Assembly (NCBI RefSeq): GCF_030463565.1
Contig: NC_134644.1
Coordinates: 127,841,388 to 127,905,387 of the forward strand
Direction of reading: 5' to 3'
DNA from: Pelecanus crispus
Taxonomy: Eukaryota; Chordata; Aves; Pelecaniformes; Pelecanidae
Length of the DNA stretch: 64,000 nt
Below the pieces are notes generated by a model. That model worked only from the letters and a program-made list of their open reading frames with translations, had not been told where the DNA came from and ran no database searches. The position numbers were made by a program, and so were the translations under genes. Each line of letters starts with the position of its first letter. The first letter of the stretch is position 1. Of this stretch, positions 1 to 11,347 are shown piece after piece.

Positions 1-1021
1 TGGCTGAGTATTTTTGTGTGTGTAAGAAAGAGAGAGTTTAACTACTTTAATTTACAATCCAGTAACCATTTGCTAATGGTTAAAAAAAAGACTCTTTAGG
101 CTTTGGGGAACTTCTTAAAATGTATTGTTTTACATTCAGCCAGTTTTAAAGAATCTACAGCAGTCAAATCCTGCCAATTCCTGTGAATAATCCAGTCTGG
201 AAGATTAGAGATTCTTTGGGATATTTCAGCTGATTATTCAGCTACAATAGGAGCTACGTTTGGGATTTGGGGGAGTTAAGCACACGTGACCCACAGCCTG
301 TTCCTAGGGAAGGAGTATTTCATGCAGCTCACAAGAATCTTTCATGATTGATGGCTAAGGGAATATTGCCAGGTTCAGCAGGGAAGCACTTCTAGATCCA
401 TTATTAGAAAGAGTTTAAAAGCAGCCTGGGGCTCTTTAGAGAGGCAATAGTGCTTCCTTTATTTTTTTAAAAAAGAGAGAGAGAGAAAGTAAATTATGGA
501 ATATACAAGAAAGTCCTTGAGAGGCTGAGAGGGAGCAGAGAAGAAAAATCCCTATCAGTCTTGATGAGGTCAAGTATGTTTCTTCAACATTTGCTGTAAT
601 TATCTGGCAAATACCTGGCAATAATGGTGTCGTTAAACAGAGCTGTGGGAACTTAGAGAAAACACTTCATTTCTTCCGTCCTCCCCCACAGACATTGTAA
701 ATGAGTTCATGCTGGATTTAATCTTCCAGGCCTGGTCTGCTGGTGTCACCACACAAATGCAAGCTTGATGGCAATGAATAATCTCCACATATCTGGCATT
801 GTGATTAAATGAAGCATGAGGACAGGCTTCTGCTCTTGCATACAGCATAAGTAAATGAGGCCATTCTGCAGAGAACTCTTCTGCACGCGTCCCTCGTAAG
901 GACTTTGATACCCTGAGTTATCACAATGGCAGCTTTCAACAGGGTTAAAACTGTTTTCAACAGGAAAACATATGTCTTGTGAAGAATAGTAACACGGTGC
1001 TTTGTCTGTCTCTTGCTCCAG
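1..1021 (+). other. DTNA: DTNA intron (3' part)
   Basis: This is intronic sequence upstream of the first visible DTNA exon. It ends in a pyrimidine-rich stretch and the acceptor AG at 1020-1021. A short GA-rich run lies at about 472-490. I looked for the preceding dystrobrevin exon, which in mammals encodes a Ser/Pro-rich stretch, and did not find it, so it must lie left of the window. No repeat family was recognised. Confidence 0.8.
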
Positions 1022-1111
1022 GTGCAAGACGAAACTTAAGAAATGATTTGCTGGTGGCAGCAGATTCAATCACCAACACCATGTCTTCTTTGGTAAAAGA
1101 ACTAAATTCTG
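1022..1111 (+). CDS. DTNA: DTNA coding exon, start of long-isoform tail
   Basis: This exon is preceded by acceptor tract TCTTGCTCCAG and followed by donor GTGAGT. It reads (xx)GT, then 29 codons, then G, so it enters with one base of a split codon upstream and leaves in phase 1. The peptide begins [15 protein letters not shown] and ends [10 protein letters not shown] recognise this as the C-terminal region of alpha-dystrobrevin, a cytoplasmic scaffold of the dystrophin-glycoprotein complex that binds dystrophin and syntrophins. The exon lies downstream of the coiled-coil region, at the start of the tail specific to alpha-dystrobrevin-1. The split glutamate codon is completed by the next exon, which confirms the pairing. 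Only one substitution (Ala for Ser near the start) stands out against the mammalian protein as I remember it. Confidence 0.95.
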
Positions 1112-1643
1112 GTGAGTGAGGCTAACGAGAATGGATAGTCACGACATTGACATTTCACATAGATTTGAAAAAATGGGAGGTAGGAAAATACAAACTTAGA
1201 AAAAAGCAGCGTAATGTGTCTTCAAAGCTTCTTATGCTTTTAGAAAAAAAATCCCTAAATAACAGATTCAGGAATACAGCAGTTCTGAAAGTCAAGGACA
1301 TAGTGGTGCAGCTGGATACAGTGAAAACTTTGAGCAGTTTGTGATTCCATGTGGAGTGGGATTTCGCTCTTCAGAAGTTTCATTCAGTATAGAACATATA
1401 GGACCTGTTGTAAAATGCAGTCTAGTATTCTCATGAAAATATCCTACAGAGATAAGCAAAAGCTTTGCTATTCCGTGAAGAAAACTATTAGCTCTGCAGA
1501 TGTATGTAGAATAATATACTGTCATTTGCTATGAGGAGGTGGCATTCTAAGTTGAAAAGGCAGAGAAAGGCTTAGAGAAATAGGCAAGTATACTTACTCT
1601 TATGAAAGTTAAATGGAACCATGTGTCACTTTTTCCTTCACAG
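1112..1643 (+). other. DTNA: DTNA intron (532 bp)
   Basis: This short phase-1 intron runs from GTGAGT to a TTTTTCCTTCACAG acceptor. Apart from the splice signals I see no repeat or conserved motif in it. Short open frames here have no recognisable content. Confidence 0.85.
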
Positions 1644-1812
1644 AAGTGGGCAGCGAGACAGAAAGCAATGTGGATTCTGAATTTGGTCGGACTCATTTTG
1701 ATGACCTTGTTCCGTCCCCAACGTCTGAGAAGGCTTTCCTCGCGCAGATCCATGCCCGGAAGCCAGGGTACATCCACAGCGCTGCTGCCACCGGCTCCAT
1801 CCGCAGTGACAT
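1644..1812 (+). CDS. DTNA: DTNA coding exon, tail with HARKPGYIHS block
   Basis: The exon reads AA + 55 codons + AT (169 bp). It completes the Glu codon from the previous exon and leaves an AT that becomes Met with the first G of the next exon. The peptide starts VGSETESNVDSEFGRTHFDD and contains LVPSPTSEKAFLAQIHARKP and GYIHSAAATG, a close match to the alpha-dystrobrevin tail. The GYIHS tyrosine lies in a segment known in mammals to carry phosphotyrosines. The residues from about 45 to 53 (SAAATGSIR) are the most changed relative to my recollection of the mammalian sequence. The donor is GTGGGT at 1813. A shorter reading frame that runs through this donor stops within a few codons and is not favoured. 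Confidence 0.95.
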
Positions 1813-2550
1813 GTGGGTACCTGCTTGATTCGCCGCCTTAATCTCATTCTTGTTCTGTTGAAAACAATATGCAGCAGGAATATTTTCTCCCCCTCTCAAC
1901 TATTTGATTACAAAAAAACCCCCGCCTAAATCCAGGTGAGGACAGGTTAATGGTTAGATAGTAGTGAGCTCTATAAACCATAAAGGGCAGAACTTAGGAC
2001 ACCCTCAGGAGTGAGCCGTCTCACATCCAGTCTGGTGCACTCGGACAGCATGGAGGCTGTGGGGCAGCTGTGCTCCCTAATATGCCCTGCAGTCCCATTC
2101 CCTGCCTATCCAGACTGAGGGGCTTGTTGCAGCCCAGTGGAAAAAGAGAAGTTTCAAAACGGAAAAGGCAGAATGCTTTTTATGGATCAACAAACTGATT
2201 TATTTTTAGAACCTGGGTCTTCCTATCAAAGACAATAGGCATCTTTCCAGCTATTTCTAGTTCAACCTCGTTGTATCAAGTTATTGAGAACTTCCGTTAC
2301 TCATTTCTGTAGGGCTGTACCCCCAAAAAGCCTTCAGCAGAATATGCCCTTTGCTCTACTTCATCAATGCCAGACCACTGGAGAGGGGAAACAGCAGAAT
2401 TGTTTTCCACTACCAGGAAAATACTAACCGGTGGAGCATGTGGTTGGACTAAGAGTATCCCACTCTCTTTATAGCTTACAAGAAAGGGAAGTTTTATTGA
2501 CTCTGAATGTCATTCATCTCAGGAGGCTATTTATTAATAATTGTCTTTAG
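1813..2550 (+). other. DTNA: DTNA intron (738 bp)
   Basis: This intron runs from GTGGGT to the acceptor TTGTCTTTAG at 2541-2550. It carries a short A/C run near 1912-1925. No mobile element or RNA gene was recognised. Confidence 0.85.
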
Positions 2551-2683
2551 GGTTACAGAAGATGGAGACCCCTATGTCAGAGCAGATGATGAAAATTATG
2601 AGAATGACTCTGTCCGCCAGCTGGAGAACGAACTGAAAATGGAGGAGTACCTGAAGCAGAAGCTGCAGGATGAGGCATACCAG
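2551..2683 (+). CDS. DTNA: DTNA coding exon with acidic phosphotyrosine motif
   Basis: One G plus 44 codons (133 bp), ending exactly on a codon boundary (phase 0). The peptide opens VTEDGDPYVRADDENYENDS, continues through VRQLENELKMEEYLKQ and ends KLQDEAYQ. This is the hallmark end of alpha-dystrobrevin-1. The tyrosines in PYVRADDE, ENYEND, EEYLKQ and EAYQ correspond to the tail tyrosines that are phosphorylated in mammalian muscle and help stabilise the neuromuscular junction. The donor is CAG|GTGGGAG at 2684. Because the exon ends in phase 0, it can join the phase-0 terminal exon at 13584 or read through into intron sequence as an alternative end. Confidence 0.95.
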
Positions 2684-2725
2684 GTGGGAGAAGGACACCA
2701 GCTGCCCTTACATCTCCATAAGTGA
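2684..2725 (+). other. DTNA: Possible alternative DTNA C-terminus by donor read-through
   Basis: If the donor at 2684 is not used, translation continues for 13 residues (VGEGHQLPLHLHK) to a TGA at 2723-2725. The mammalian alpha-dystrobrevin-1 I remember ends with a five-residue tail beginning Val-Ser after the same DEAYQ, which itself looks like read-through of a GTGAGC donor. The bird read-through tail is different and no AATAAA is obvious just downstream. I regard it as possible but unproven. Confidence 0.3.
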
Positions 2726-4198
2726 GAAACAACAATGCGCCATAGCTGTCCAGTGCCTTTCTTAACCTGTCCTGGGCCCTGGGGCGTGATCTCTTCTCAG
2801 TTACTAGAGCAGCCACATTCCAAAAACTGCTGCTGTTCTCTTCCACAGACACGCATGCATCTAGCCTTTGTGCATACCCAGGAAGACCACGCTGAGGCAC
2901 ACAACGGTAATCCTTAAACTTACCAGGGCATCAGGTGGGACAGAATTGCCTCTAAGCTTGTTCTCTGCCAGTGCCTAGCAAGTCACTTAGACCTCATTCC
3001 CTGTACCGCAGAGGCTGGTTGGTGGTGTCAAGCTTAGTTCTTGCTATATTTAGAGGGGTTTTTTTTCTCCAGTAGTGAAAAACATTCCTAATGGTTTCTC
3101 CAGTGTGAACTGAAGCTCAAGTGCAGTCTGTGTGTTATTGTCACAATCCAGAAGGAGAGGAAAGGGTCTGAAATGAATTGTATCCCAGATGACCAAGTAT
3201 TCAACAAGCATCTAGTATAGAGAAGCCTGGGGATTTGTCATTAAACACCTCCTGAGGAAGTTTTCAAAGGGCATTTGTTTAAGAGTCTGAGTAAAGCAAA
3301 TTTGCTGGGGGGAGCTGGAATTCTGTAGATATCCTGTCCTGTCTGCATAATGGTCTCTACTTCTGTCTGGTGTAATAGACTACCACCAGTTTTTAAGTTA
3401 TTCTGACTTGGATCATCCTAAATAAAATTCAGTACTTCTTATAATGTTGGTAGTAATGTCAGCAGGAGGGCACACCCAGTTCAGTTATTTGGGAGCAGAG
3501 CTGAAGCAAGCAAAAATAACTGTTTTCCCACACGGTGATCAATAAAAATTTGGAACTCACCACTGCAGAATGTAACAGAGACCAAAAGTATAAATGGGCT
3601 AAAAAAGGATTAAGCAGGTGCTGAGAGATCAGGTGTATGGAAATGAGGTTCAAAAGCACCTTCTGGGCAGGAATTCTTTAAACTACTGATTGCTGGGAGC
3701 TAACAAAATCTAGCCTTTTTTTCTGGTAGTTTTTCTCTAGTGTCCACTGCAAGTCACTTTGGAGACAAGGATCTGGGACTGACAGGCTTGTGATCTAATG
3801 AAGAATGGCTGCTCTTTTGGTCTTCTTTCTGTAAAGCTGCTAGGATAAGTTAGTCTTGTAAAAGTTCATTGATTCATATCAAAATTTCAGGTAGTTTTGA
3901 GTTTGACGTGAGCATCTTTTTTTTCTTTTGTTGTTTACCTAGGTCTGCTACATACCCATGGTAGCCTGCCAAAAGTCATTTCATTGCAAAGGTCTTTAAG
4001 GACATGACGACAGGAGCAGAATTGTTATAGACTATCTACTAAGGCAACAGTGGGTGACATGGGGGTTTTTGTCACAATTTTTTATCCAAGATAGGAAATG
4101 GCAAAAATGACAGCCTTTAAACTTCTGAACAGGTTGAGCAGCTACTGCTGATGTAATGGAAAGTAATTGGCAGTTATAAAGAAGGAATACCTCAATGG

Positions 4199-4210
4199 TG
4201 ACAGCTGTCA
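4199..4210. promoter_or_regulatory. 12-bp palindrome TGACAGCTGTCA
   Basis: This perfect palindrome combines a CAGCTG E-box core with TGACAG half-sites on both strands. CAGCTG is the class of E-box bound by myogenic bHLH factors, and TGACAG is the core of MEIS/TGIF-type homeodomain sites. It lies 1.5 kb into the last intron of DTNA, a muscle-expressed gene. Sites of this length also arise by chance, so function is a guess. Confidence 0.2.
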
Positions 4211-6767
4211 AGCATCAAATAATAAATGTTATTATTGCTGGTAAAAATTCCATTTTCTCCAGAAAGGATAGGCCAATTTAACTATACTTGGATTACAGTA
4301 TGGAAGTGCAGTATATGGCAACAGTGTTACATGAGTTTCACAAGTTACAATGGGATTTTGTACTCGCACAAAATGGAGTATGCATGTGCACTGCAAAATA
4401 AGAGCATTCGTTGTGCAGTAGAAGTTACTCAATAGACATGGGTGTTACTCTTGCTTCAGTCAAAATAGAGCTTTTCTGCTGTCTTCCAACAACATTCCCA
4501 GAAGAAGGGGAGGAAATCTTCTCCCTATCAATGTCAGAATAAAACTTTTTGAATTTAGGTCAGCCAAGACTACACCCAGGTGAACTTTGTTCCCCATTGT
4601 TTTACATGATTTGTTTCCACTGGGGGAAAAAAAAATCAGAAAAAGAAAAAGACTTTTTTCTTTCAAAAATGTATTCACTGAGGGAACAGAAAATCCTTAT
4701 TCTACACAAGTTCTGTTTAACAGCATTTTTCCAAAAGAAATTTCATTATGTACTTTACTGTCTGTGAGATTGTCAGCTCCTATCAGGCAATGATTTGACA
4801 GTAGTGACTTGTAAGTAGAAACTATTTTTAGTTGATAACCATAGACCCAAAGCATGCAACGTGTGATAAGTCCTTCCCATTATGGCTGTTGCCCTTTTGA
4901 TTAGGGAATGGGTTTAAAGCAAGCAAGAATAGGTATTAAGTTAGCAGGGACCACTAGGATGATAAGGAGATGGTTGGATAGTGTCATGTATCGATCCTGA
5001 GACATGTGCTTTGGCTTTGGCTCATTCTCTGCACTTTGCAGTTAATTTGTGGTATTTTGCTATTCTATTCCTTTTTCTACTAGTATCACTGAGTAGTCTC
5101 TAAAGATAAAGACACAACTTTCTTTCTACTTGCCAAAACAAAGGAAAATTGGGAAATTTTCCTGCTTAGGGCATCCTATTGAACAGTAGCCAGGTCAACT
5201 ATTCTCATTTTGCATCCAACCATTGGAATTTATTACAGGCTATTTTACTATTTGTACTCACATGTACACTGCATTCATCTGGATAGCCAAAAAAAGCTGG
5301 TGGCTGTAGCTATCGTAATGCAATTGTCAGCTGAAAAAATCTGCAAGGAGGAACTCCTACTAAGGTTATGGAATGATAACCTCAGTAATAATATGGTAAC
5401 CATTTTTATGTTATTAAATGTCTCACTTTGTGTAAAAGCAGCACATTTAGAAAAACGTGTAGATGTTGTGTAGCATGGAAGATGGTTGGTCAAAACCCAC
5501 TCTTGTTATTTCGTGTCACCTTGTCTCCAAGCAAGATTTTCAAGCTAAACTCTAAATTAGTGTTAAAGTGTGAGCAGAAAACCCGAGATACACAAGGAAA
5601 TATGAGACAGGGAACCTCAAAGGAGACTTCTTTCTCTCTCTTTTTTTTTTTTGAAGCATGTTGCAAATAACAAGTATCTGTACCAGAAAAAACCACATTT
5701 AGTGCACAAGTGTAAATGCAAACAGTGCTTATCCTCCCACATCTGCTACCAGTTGTGTTCTTGTTAGTGTTGTGTAAGACACTTTTCATTGGGTTTATTT
5801 TCTGGGTCCATAATTGCTCCCTTTATTTCTAGGCTTGTGCATGGCTTTCTTCAGAATAATACACTGCCTGGCTGCTCACTGGCTTAATTTGTCATCTTCT
5901 TGTTTTCTACCCTTTGTTATCTACAGGTCAGTTTGCAAAGTTGAGTGCAATATCCTTCTCTCTCTCCTCTCAAGTAAGTATCATTATAATTTAGAAGAAT
6001 GTTTGGAATGATTCCTCATGTGGTATTTCAGTTGCAGTGCACCTTGTGCTGCCTGAGTGTATGTGAAGATGCTGTTTCTTTCTTCTTTTAACCTGTGTTA
6101 GGATGCCTAGGAATGTCTCTAAATCATTTCTAATAATCTGTTTGAAATACGGTCCTAGTCCTGAGGATTCCTGTTGAGCCACCACCCTTTTTATCTTCTT
6201 CCTTTGTTGACCATAAGAGTAAGAATGTGAGCTTTTCATCCCTGGGGATGATGACAAGTATATTAGCCAGTACAGAGAAACATTATCCAGAAGATAAGGA
6301 ATAGATAACATTTCAGGAGACCCGAGTTCAATTCCTTACAATACTTTAGTCTTCCTAGGATAACTGAAATAAATAATTTCTGGTGAGACTGGAACATCTA
6401 CTCTAGTATGTGAAACAGGAGTTAGGCAAACATTAAAGAAAGCAATCCACCAGCTGCTTAACCATAGAGGTGTCCTCAGATGTTTTGTGGAAGTTTAAAA
6501 TGCCCCAATCCAAAGTGCAAGCTACTCGGCTACTAGCTAGAGTCTGGCAATTCAGAGATAAGGCAAGAAGGTCTATAAATTCCCTGCTGGCCCATATTCA
6601 GGTCATGTTCCTTACATGTGCCAACCTCACAGTTGCAGCACTGAGTTTAATGCCAAGTTCAACAGTTGTGTTTTTCTTCAGGAACACAGACAATGGCTAT
6701 TTTTATGAAGTAGCCTGTTATTCTGAACATTTGCCAAGGAAATGGGAGACCACAATTTCCTTTACCA

Positions 6768-7362
6768 GCAACGAAGCTGGTGAAGGGTCTAGAGAGCAAG
6801 TCTTATGAGGAGCGGCTGAGGGAACTGGGGTTGTTTAGCCTAGAGAAGAGGAGGCTGAGGGGAGACCTTATCGCTCTACAACTGCCTGAAAGGAGGTTGT
6901 AGTGAGGTGGGTGTTGAGCTCTTCTCCCAAGTAGTTAGCGATACGACGAGAGGAATTGGGCTCAAGCTGCATCAGGGGAGGTTTAGATTGGATATTAGGA
7001 AAAATTTTTTCACTGAAAGAATAGTCAAGCATTGGAACAGGCTGCCCAGAGAGGTGGTGGAGTCACCATCCCTGGAGGTGTTCAAATAGTGGGTAGACGT
7101 GGCACTTTGGGATGTGGCTTAGTGGGCATGGTGGTGTTGGGTTGATGGTTGGACTGGTGATCTTAGAGATCCTTTGCAACCTTAATGATTCCTAGTTTTT
7201 ACTTTCATTAAACAATAATGCAGCCACCAAGCCAGGAACCATGAAATTATTCCTCTCCCCTTAATTGGTTTAGTGGTGGACTTGGTAGTGTTAGGTTAAT
7301 GGTTGGACTGGATGATCTTAAAGGTCTTTTCTGACCTAAACGATTCTATGATTCTATAATTC
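6768..7362 (+). mobile_element. CR1 LINE, 5'-truncated, with double 3' end
   Basis: The copy begins at about 6768 in the C-terminal part of the CR1 second open reading frame (peptide [20 protein letters not shown]). It runs through the conserved CR1 3' coding end ([19 protein letters not shown]) to a first CR1 3' end near 7190. About 90 bp of other sequence follows (7190-7270, containing AATAATGCAGCCACC), then a second complete CR1 3' terminus with the ATTCTATGATTCTAT tail. A 2-bp deletion in GCTCTACAACTGCC breaks the frame. The copy at 18936-19854 has the same deletion and the same double end, but a different 5' truncation. Confidence 0.88.
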
Positions 7363-8377
7363 TTGCCTTATCTGAAGCTGTGGACTCTGCATTTCTGACT
7401 TTCTAGGAGAGTGCAGTGCCCTGCTGTGAAGATGGCAGTGAGATGATGCTGTCCATCCTACTGTGACACTGAACCGTGGGGTAACAAGGCCAGAAAGGGA
7501 GGAGAAATCAAAATAAGGGTCTGACTCTGGTCTGTAAACTGAGTCTCTTCCTCAAAGCCAGAACTAAAGGCAACCAAAGGTCAACTACCAAATGACACTT
7601 CAAGTTAGGAGCAGGGTCATGTTCAGATAAGCAAAACCAGTGAACTAGCCTGTGCCAACTTTAGCAGGAATACATGTTGCTAGATTTTGTATGCCACGTT
7701 TTGTGCTAGACCTCCTATTTATATGGCAATTTTGATGGCAAAATTTGACCCCAATTCAAGGGGTTTGCAACTTCTGATGACAGTAGAATTTGGATGTTAA
7801 CGCATGGACCTTGTGAAAGCAGCTGCCAGTCTTCAGAATTAAAAGGTGTTAGGTATTTCTGAAGCATCTGTCTCAGTGTCTCTGGCAGCTAAAGCAGAAT
7901 AAGTGGATGTGAAAAGCAAATAAACGGCAATACCCGGAGTACTATAAACACCAAATAACTGCTCATAAAAATTCTCCTAACATTGCCCCTCAGGTTACAT
8001 TCATTTTCTCAGTAGCCTTGTTAAAAACATGAGCCGTGTAGGGTTTCCTAAACATTGACAGCCAGAAAAATAAGTTTTCTTCTTCTATTTTGTTGCAGTT
8101 GTCAGTTATAGATCAGGTCACTTGAAAAGGAAAATAGATCTTTCAACAACAATGTATATGTGTGTGTAACTATGTATATAGTGGGAATGTTATATATAAC
8201 TGAATTTAATTACAGTTATGAATAACTATGACTTTAAAGGGTAGTAGCATTCAGACCAACCATTTGCAATATTAAGTCAAAAAAAAATCCTTTTCATTAG
8301 AATTATAAAGCTCAGGCAATCCCATTTAAGGTTTCTGCTTTTGTTAGAAAGCAGTGTTAACATAGTGATGTGGGGAA

Positions 8378-8429
8378 ATGCCGGACTGGATATATATGCC
8401 GGACAGCATAGTCCGGCATACTGCCGGAT
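8378..8429. repeat. GCCGGA motif cluster with perfect hairpin
   Basis: Four copies of TGCCGGA (three direct, one inverted) occur within about 50 bp of AT-rich intron. The sequence ATGCCGGAC occurs at 8378-8386 and 8396-8404, its inverse GTCCGGCAT at 8411-8419, and CTGCCGGAT at 8421-8429. The arms 8396-8404 and 8411-8419 pair perfectly around a six-base loop. No known element is assigned. Confidence 0.7.
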
Positions 8430-10769
8430 AGCCTAGCTTTCTTGAAAATATGTATTCTGTCTCAAATTAGCAGAGATCTGAGACTGAGCTACTATCTCAT
8501 CTCCTGGACACTTTTGAAACCTTTTGAAACCCTGTCAAAAAGAAATTTTTTAAAGCACGGTGCTCCAGTTAATTCCATAGTAAAACCCTTTTTAGCTCCC
8601 AGGGAAGCACTTCAGCTGGTACCAAAGACTGAAACATTCCCACCAGTTGTAAAAGGCTGTCCCTATAGAAATTAGGAACAACAATCAGTGAACTTGGCAC
8701 TTCACCTATATCCACAAAAACAAACTCTGTATTATGGTACATTGTGATAAATACATCTGCACATGATAAGTGTGGTTTAGTCTTCTCAATATTCACTCTT
8801 TCATGAGTATGGAAGATCAAAGTATCTTGTGTGTTTTATTTGGTACTAATATTTCGTAGCCTTGGAAAATTAAATCCAAAATTGTTCATACCGGTTGCAA
8901 TGTCTAAAGTGCTTTTGCTGTTTACATTGGATTTTTGCTTGGAGCTTAGCAATTGCATCAAGACTTCTGCTTCTAAGATAATACTATTCAATCAGTGATG
9001 ATACAAATACAGTCGGTATTATATTGTCTAGGTGGCCATATGAGGTAGAAAACCAACAGACTTTCTTATCTCAAAACAGTATTACATTTGTGCTTATTTT
9101 AAAAAAGGTGGGGAAAAAAGAATCAGTTTATTATAGCTTCTTATGAGTGATGTTGCCACAGATAGCCAGCCACTGAGTTTTGTTCATTTCCTCATTCATG
9201 GACAAGTGGTGTTGATGTCATTTGATTAAGGCTTTTTGCATTCTATTTGCATTTGCATTTTTAAAATTGCTATTCTCTAGAATTGATTTTGAAATAACAT
9301 CTAGTATAACAAATTCCCAGGAGACCAAGTGGTTCCAGTAATACATAAGACGTAATTTAATCACGTTCAGTTTACTTTTTTTATTAAATGTACTTTAATA
9401 CCACTTGTTTTATTTTTAATAGAGAAACACGGTGAATTTTAGCTTGTTTTCAGCAGGCTCTTTTTCAGCAGATCTTAAAATTAGGTGAACGTGCAACTTG
9501 GACGTTATTTTGCCTTTATCCCCCTGATAGCAGTTGCTTTTTTGCCAAGAATGGCCAATGGGAGCAGAAAGCCTCTATCTCCAAAAGTGGTTAAAAAGTT
9601 GTCATTTTCAATGAAGAGCTGTCAACTGGTGCAGTGGGCATGTTCCTACGAGACCTACAATTTCCTGGATTTTCTAAAGCAGTGCTTTCTTAGTGCTGGC
9701 ATAGCAACACTAGTTGCTCATGTCTAATTCATTTATATGCATTATTATAACAGAAAAGGAGGTGTGAAAAGCTAATAAAGATCAGATCTAAAGCATCCTC
9801 TTGAGAGGGAGTACAGGGAGGAGTCTTTATTAGAGGTTTCGTTCTTGATTTTTTAACTGTGATCACATTTTCTCTATGTTGACAAAAACATGTGACAATT
9901 TTAAGTTGAAGACTCAGTTCCATTCCGACTCCAAACCCTTTCACCTGCTCTAAACCTTATCACGCAAATTGTGGGGTCTGGGGCTTTGGGTGGCCAAGGG
10001 TGACATTTTCCATTGCAAACGTGACTGAATGGTTTGTATTGAAACAGGTGGAAATTTTTCAAACACAAAAACCCCAAATCCCTTCAACTTTTTTATAAGA
10101 ATGCATTGCTAAATTATTATTTATTCAACTTGGCTGTTTTTCCAGGACAGAAGTCTTATTGAGTAACACTTTAGTGGTTTTTCTCGTCTTTTCCCTTTTT
10201 CTCCAAACTCTGTTTTCATGTTTACCAGCAGAGATTAGGAATATTGCCAAATGTCAGGTGACAAAACCCACGGGCCAAGGGAGATGGTGTCATCAGCCTA
10301 GCCTGCCCGGTGTGCCGCTGTGAGAAGGGCTGTTGGTTAAGCCGAAGGGCACAGACGATTAATTTAAGTGCTGTGAAGACACAACTGCCCTGCATCTCTG
10401 TTTTTTTCTGGGAAGGAAATAAGATTTTAAAGCTGACATACATTTCACTGGCCATTGACATTTTCAGCCCTTTGCGATGTGGACCTGGCCATTTACTGTT
10501 GGGAAAGATGGGACGCAGGGTCTGTGGCCTGGGGCCCAAGTCAGGTTACTAGCCCACAGTTAATGGATGTGTGGGTTTCAGATTTGCTGTGCCCACTGCC
10601 TGAGGTCACATTTCCCATCAGTGTCCTGGCCTCTGTTTGGTTGTAGGGCCCCAAGCACTGCTAGTCAGAGTTGACTGGCTGCATTTAAAGCTCATGCACT
10701 GTGGTTCATTCCTCGCGTGGGCTTCATGCCAGGAGCTCAGGAGATCACAGAGGTGTAGGTGCATTGGTT

Positions 10770-10957
10770 GGTTGGACCCTCAGGAGGTCAGCTGGTCCAG
10801 TCTCCCATGTGATGCAGGTCTAGCTCCAACATGAGACCATGTCAGCCTTGGCTTTGTCTAGCAAAGACTTTAAAACCTCCATAGATGGAAGGTTCACAAC
10901 CTCTCTGGGCATCTCCCTTCCAGTGCAGTGCTACCCTCCTTGCAGGTTTTTTTCCCT
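10770..10957 (-). mobile_element. Old CR1 fragment, minus orientation
   Basis: The plus strand reads like a reversed CR1 3' region (GGACCCTCAGGAGGTCAGCT, then CTCCATAGATGGAAGGTTCA and CAACCTCTCTGGGCA). It stops at a TTTTTTTCCCTAAT that resembles the CR1 sequence upstream of the next block. At 10958 a second, better-preserved CR1 begins with its own 3' tail, so the older copy may have been interrupted by the younger one. Boundaries are approximate. Confidence 0.75.
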
Positions 10958-11347
10958 AATCACAGAATCATGGAATGCTTTGGGTTGGAAGGGACCTTTA
11001 GAGGTCATCTAGCCCAACCCCCCTGCAGTGAGCAGGGACAGCTTTAACCAGATCAGGTTGCTCAGAGCCCCGTCCAACCTGACCTTGAGTGTTGCCAGGG
11101 ATGGGGCCTCTACCACCTCTCTGGGCAACCTGTTCCAGTGCTTGACCACCCTCATTGTAAGAAATTTCTCATGTCCAACCTGAACCTCCCAAAATGCAAT
11201 TTGTCCTTTTTTGTGTGCTTCAGGACTGCCAAGAAGATTTTGGCTTTACTACCCTTGTAACTACCCCTCAAATAGCTGCTAACTGATCCTCCCTTGCCAC
11301 CTCTGCCCCAGCCTCAGCAAGCCCAGTTCCTTCGCCCTCTTCCTCCT
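10958..11347 (-). mobile_element. CR1 3' fragment, minus orientation
   Basis: It starts with the reversed CR1 tail (AATCACAGAATCATGGAATG) followed by TTTGGGTTGGAAGGGACC and CTCTGGGCAACCTGTTCCAG. It fades out at about 11347 in sequence matching the CR1 region for CAGCAAGCCCAGTTCC. It carries no intact reading frame. It directly abuts the older CR1 piece on its left. Confidence 0.85.
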
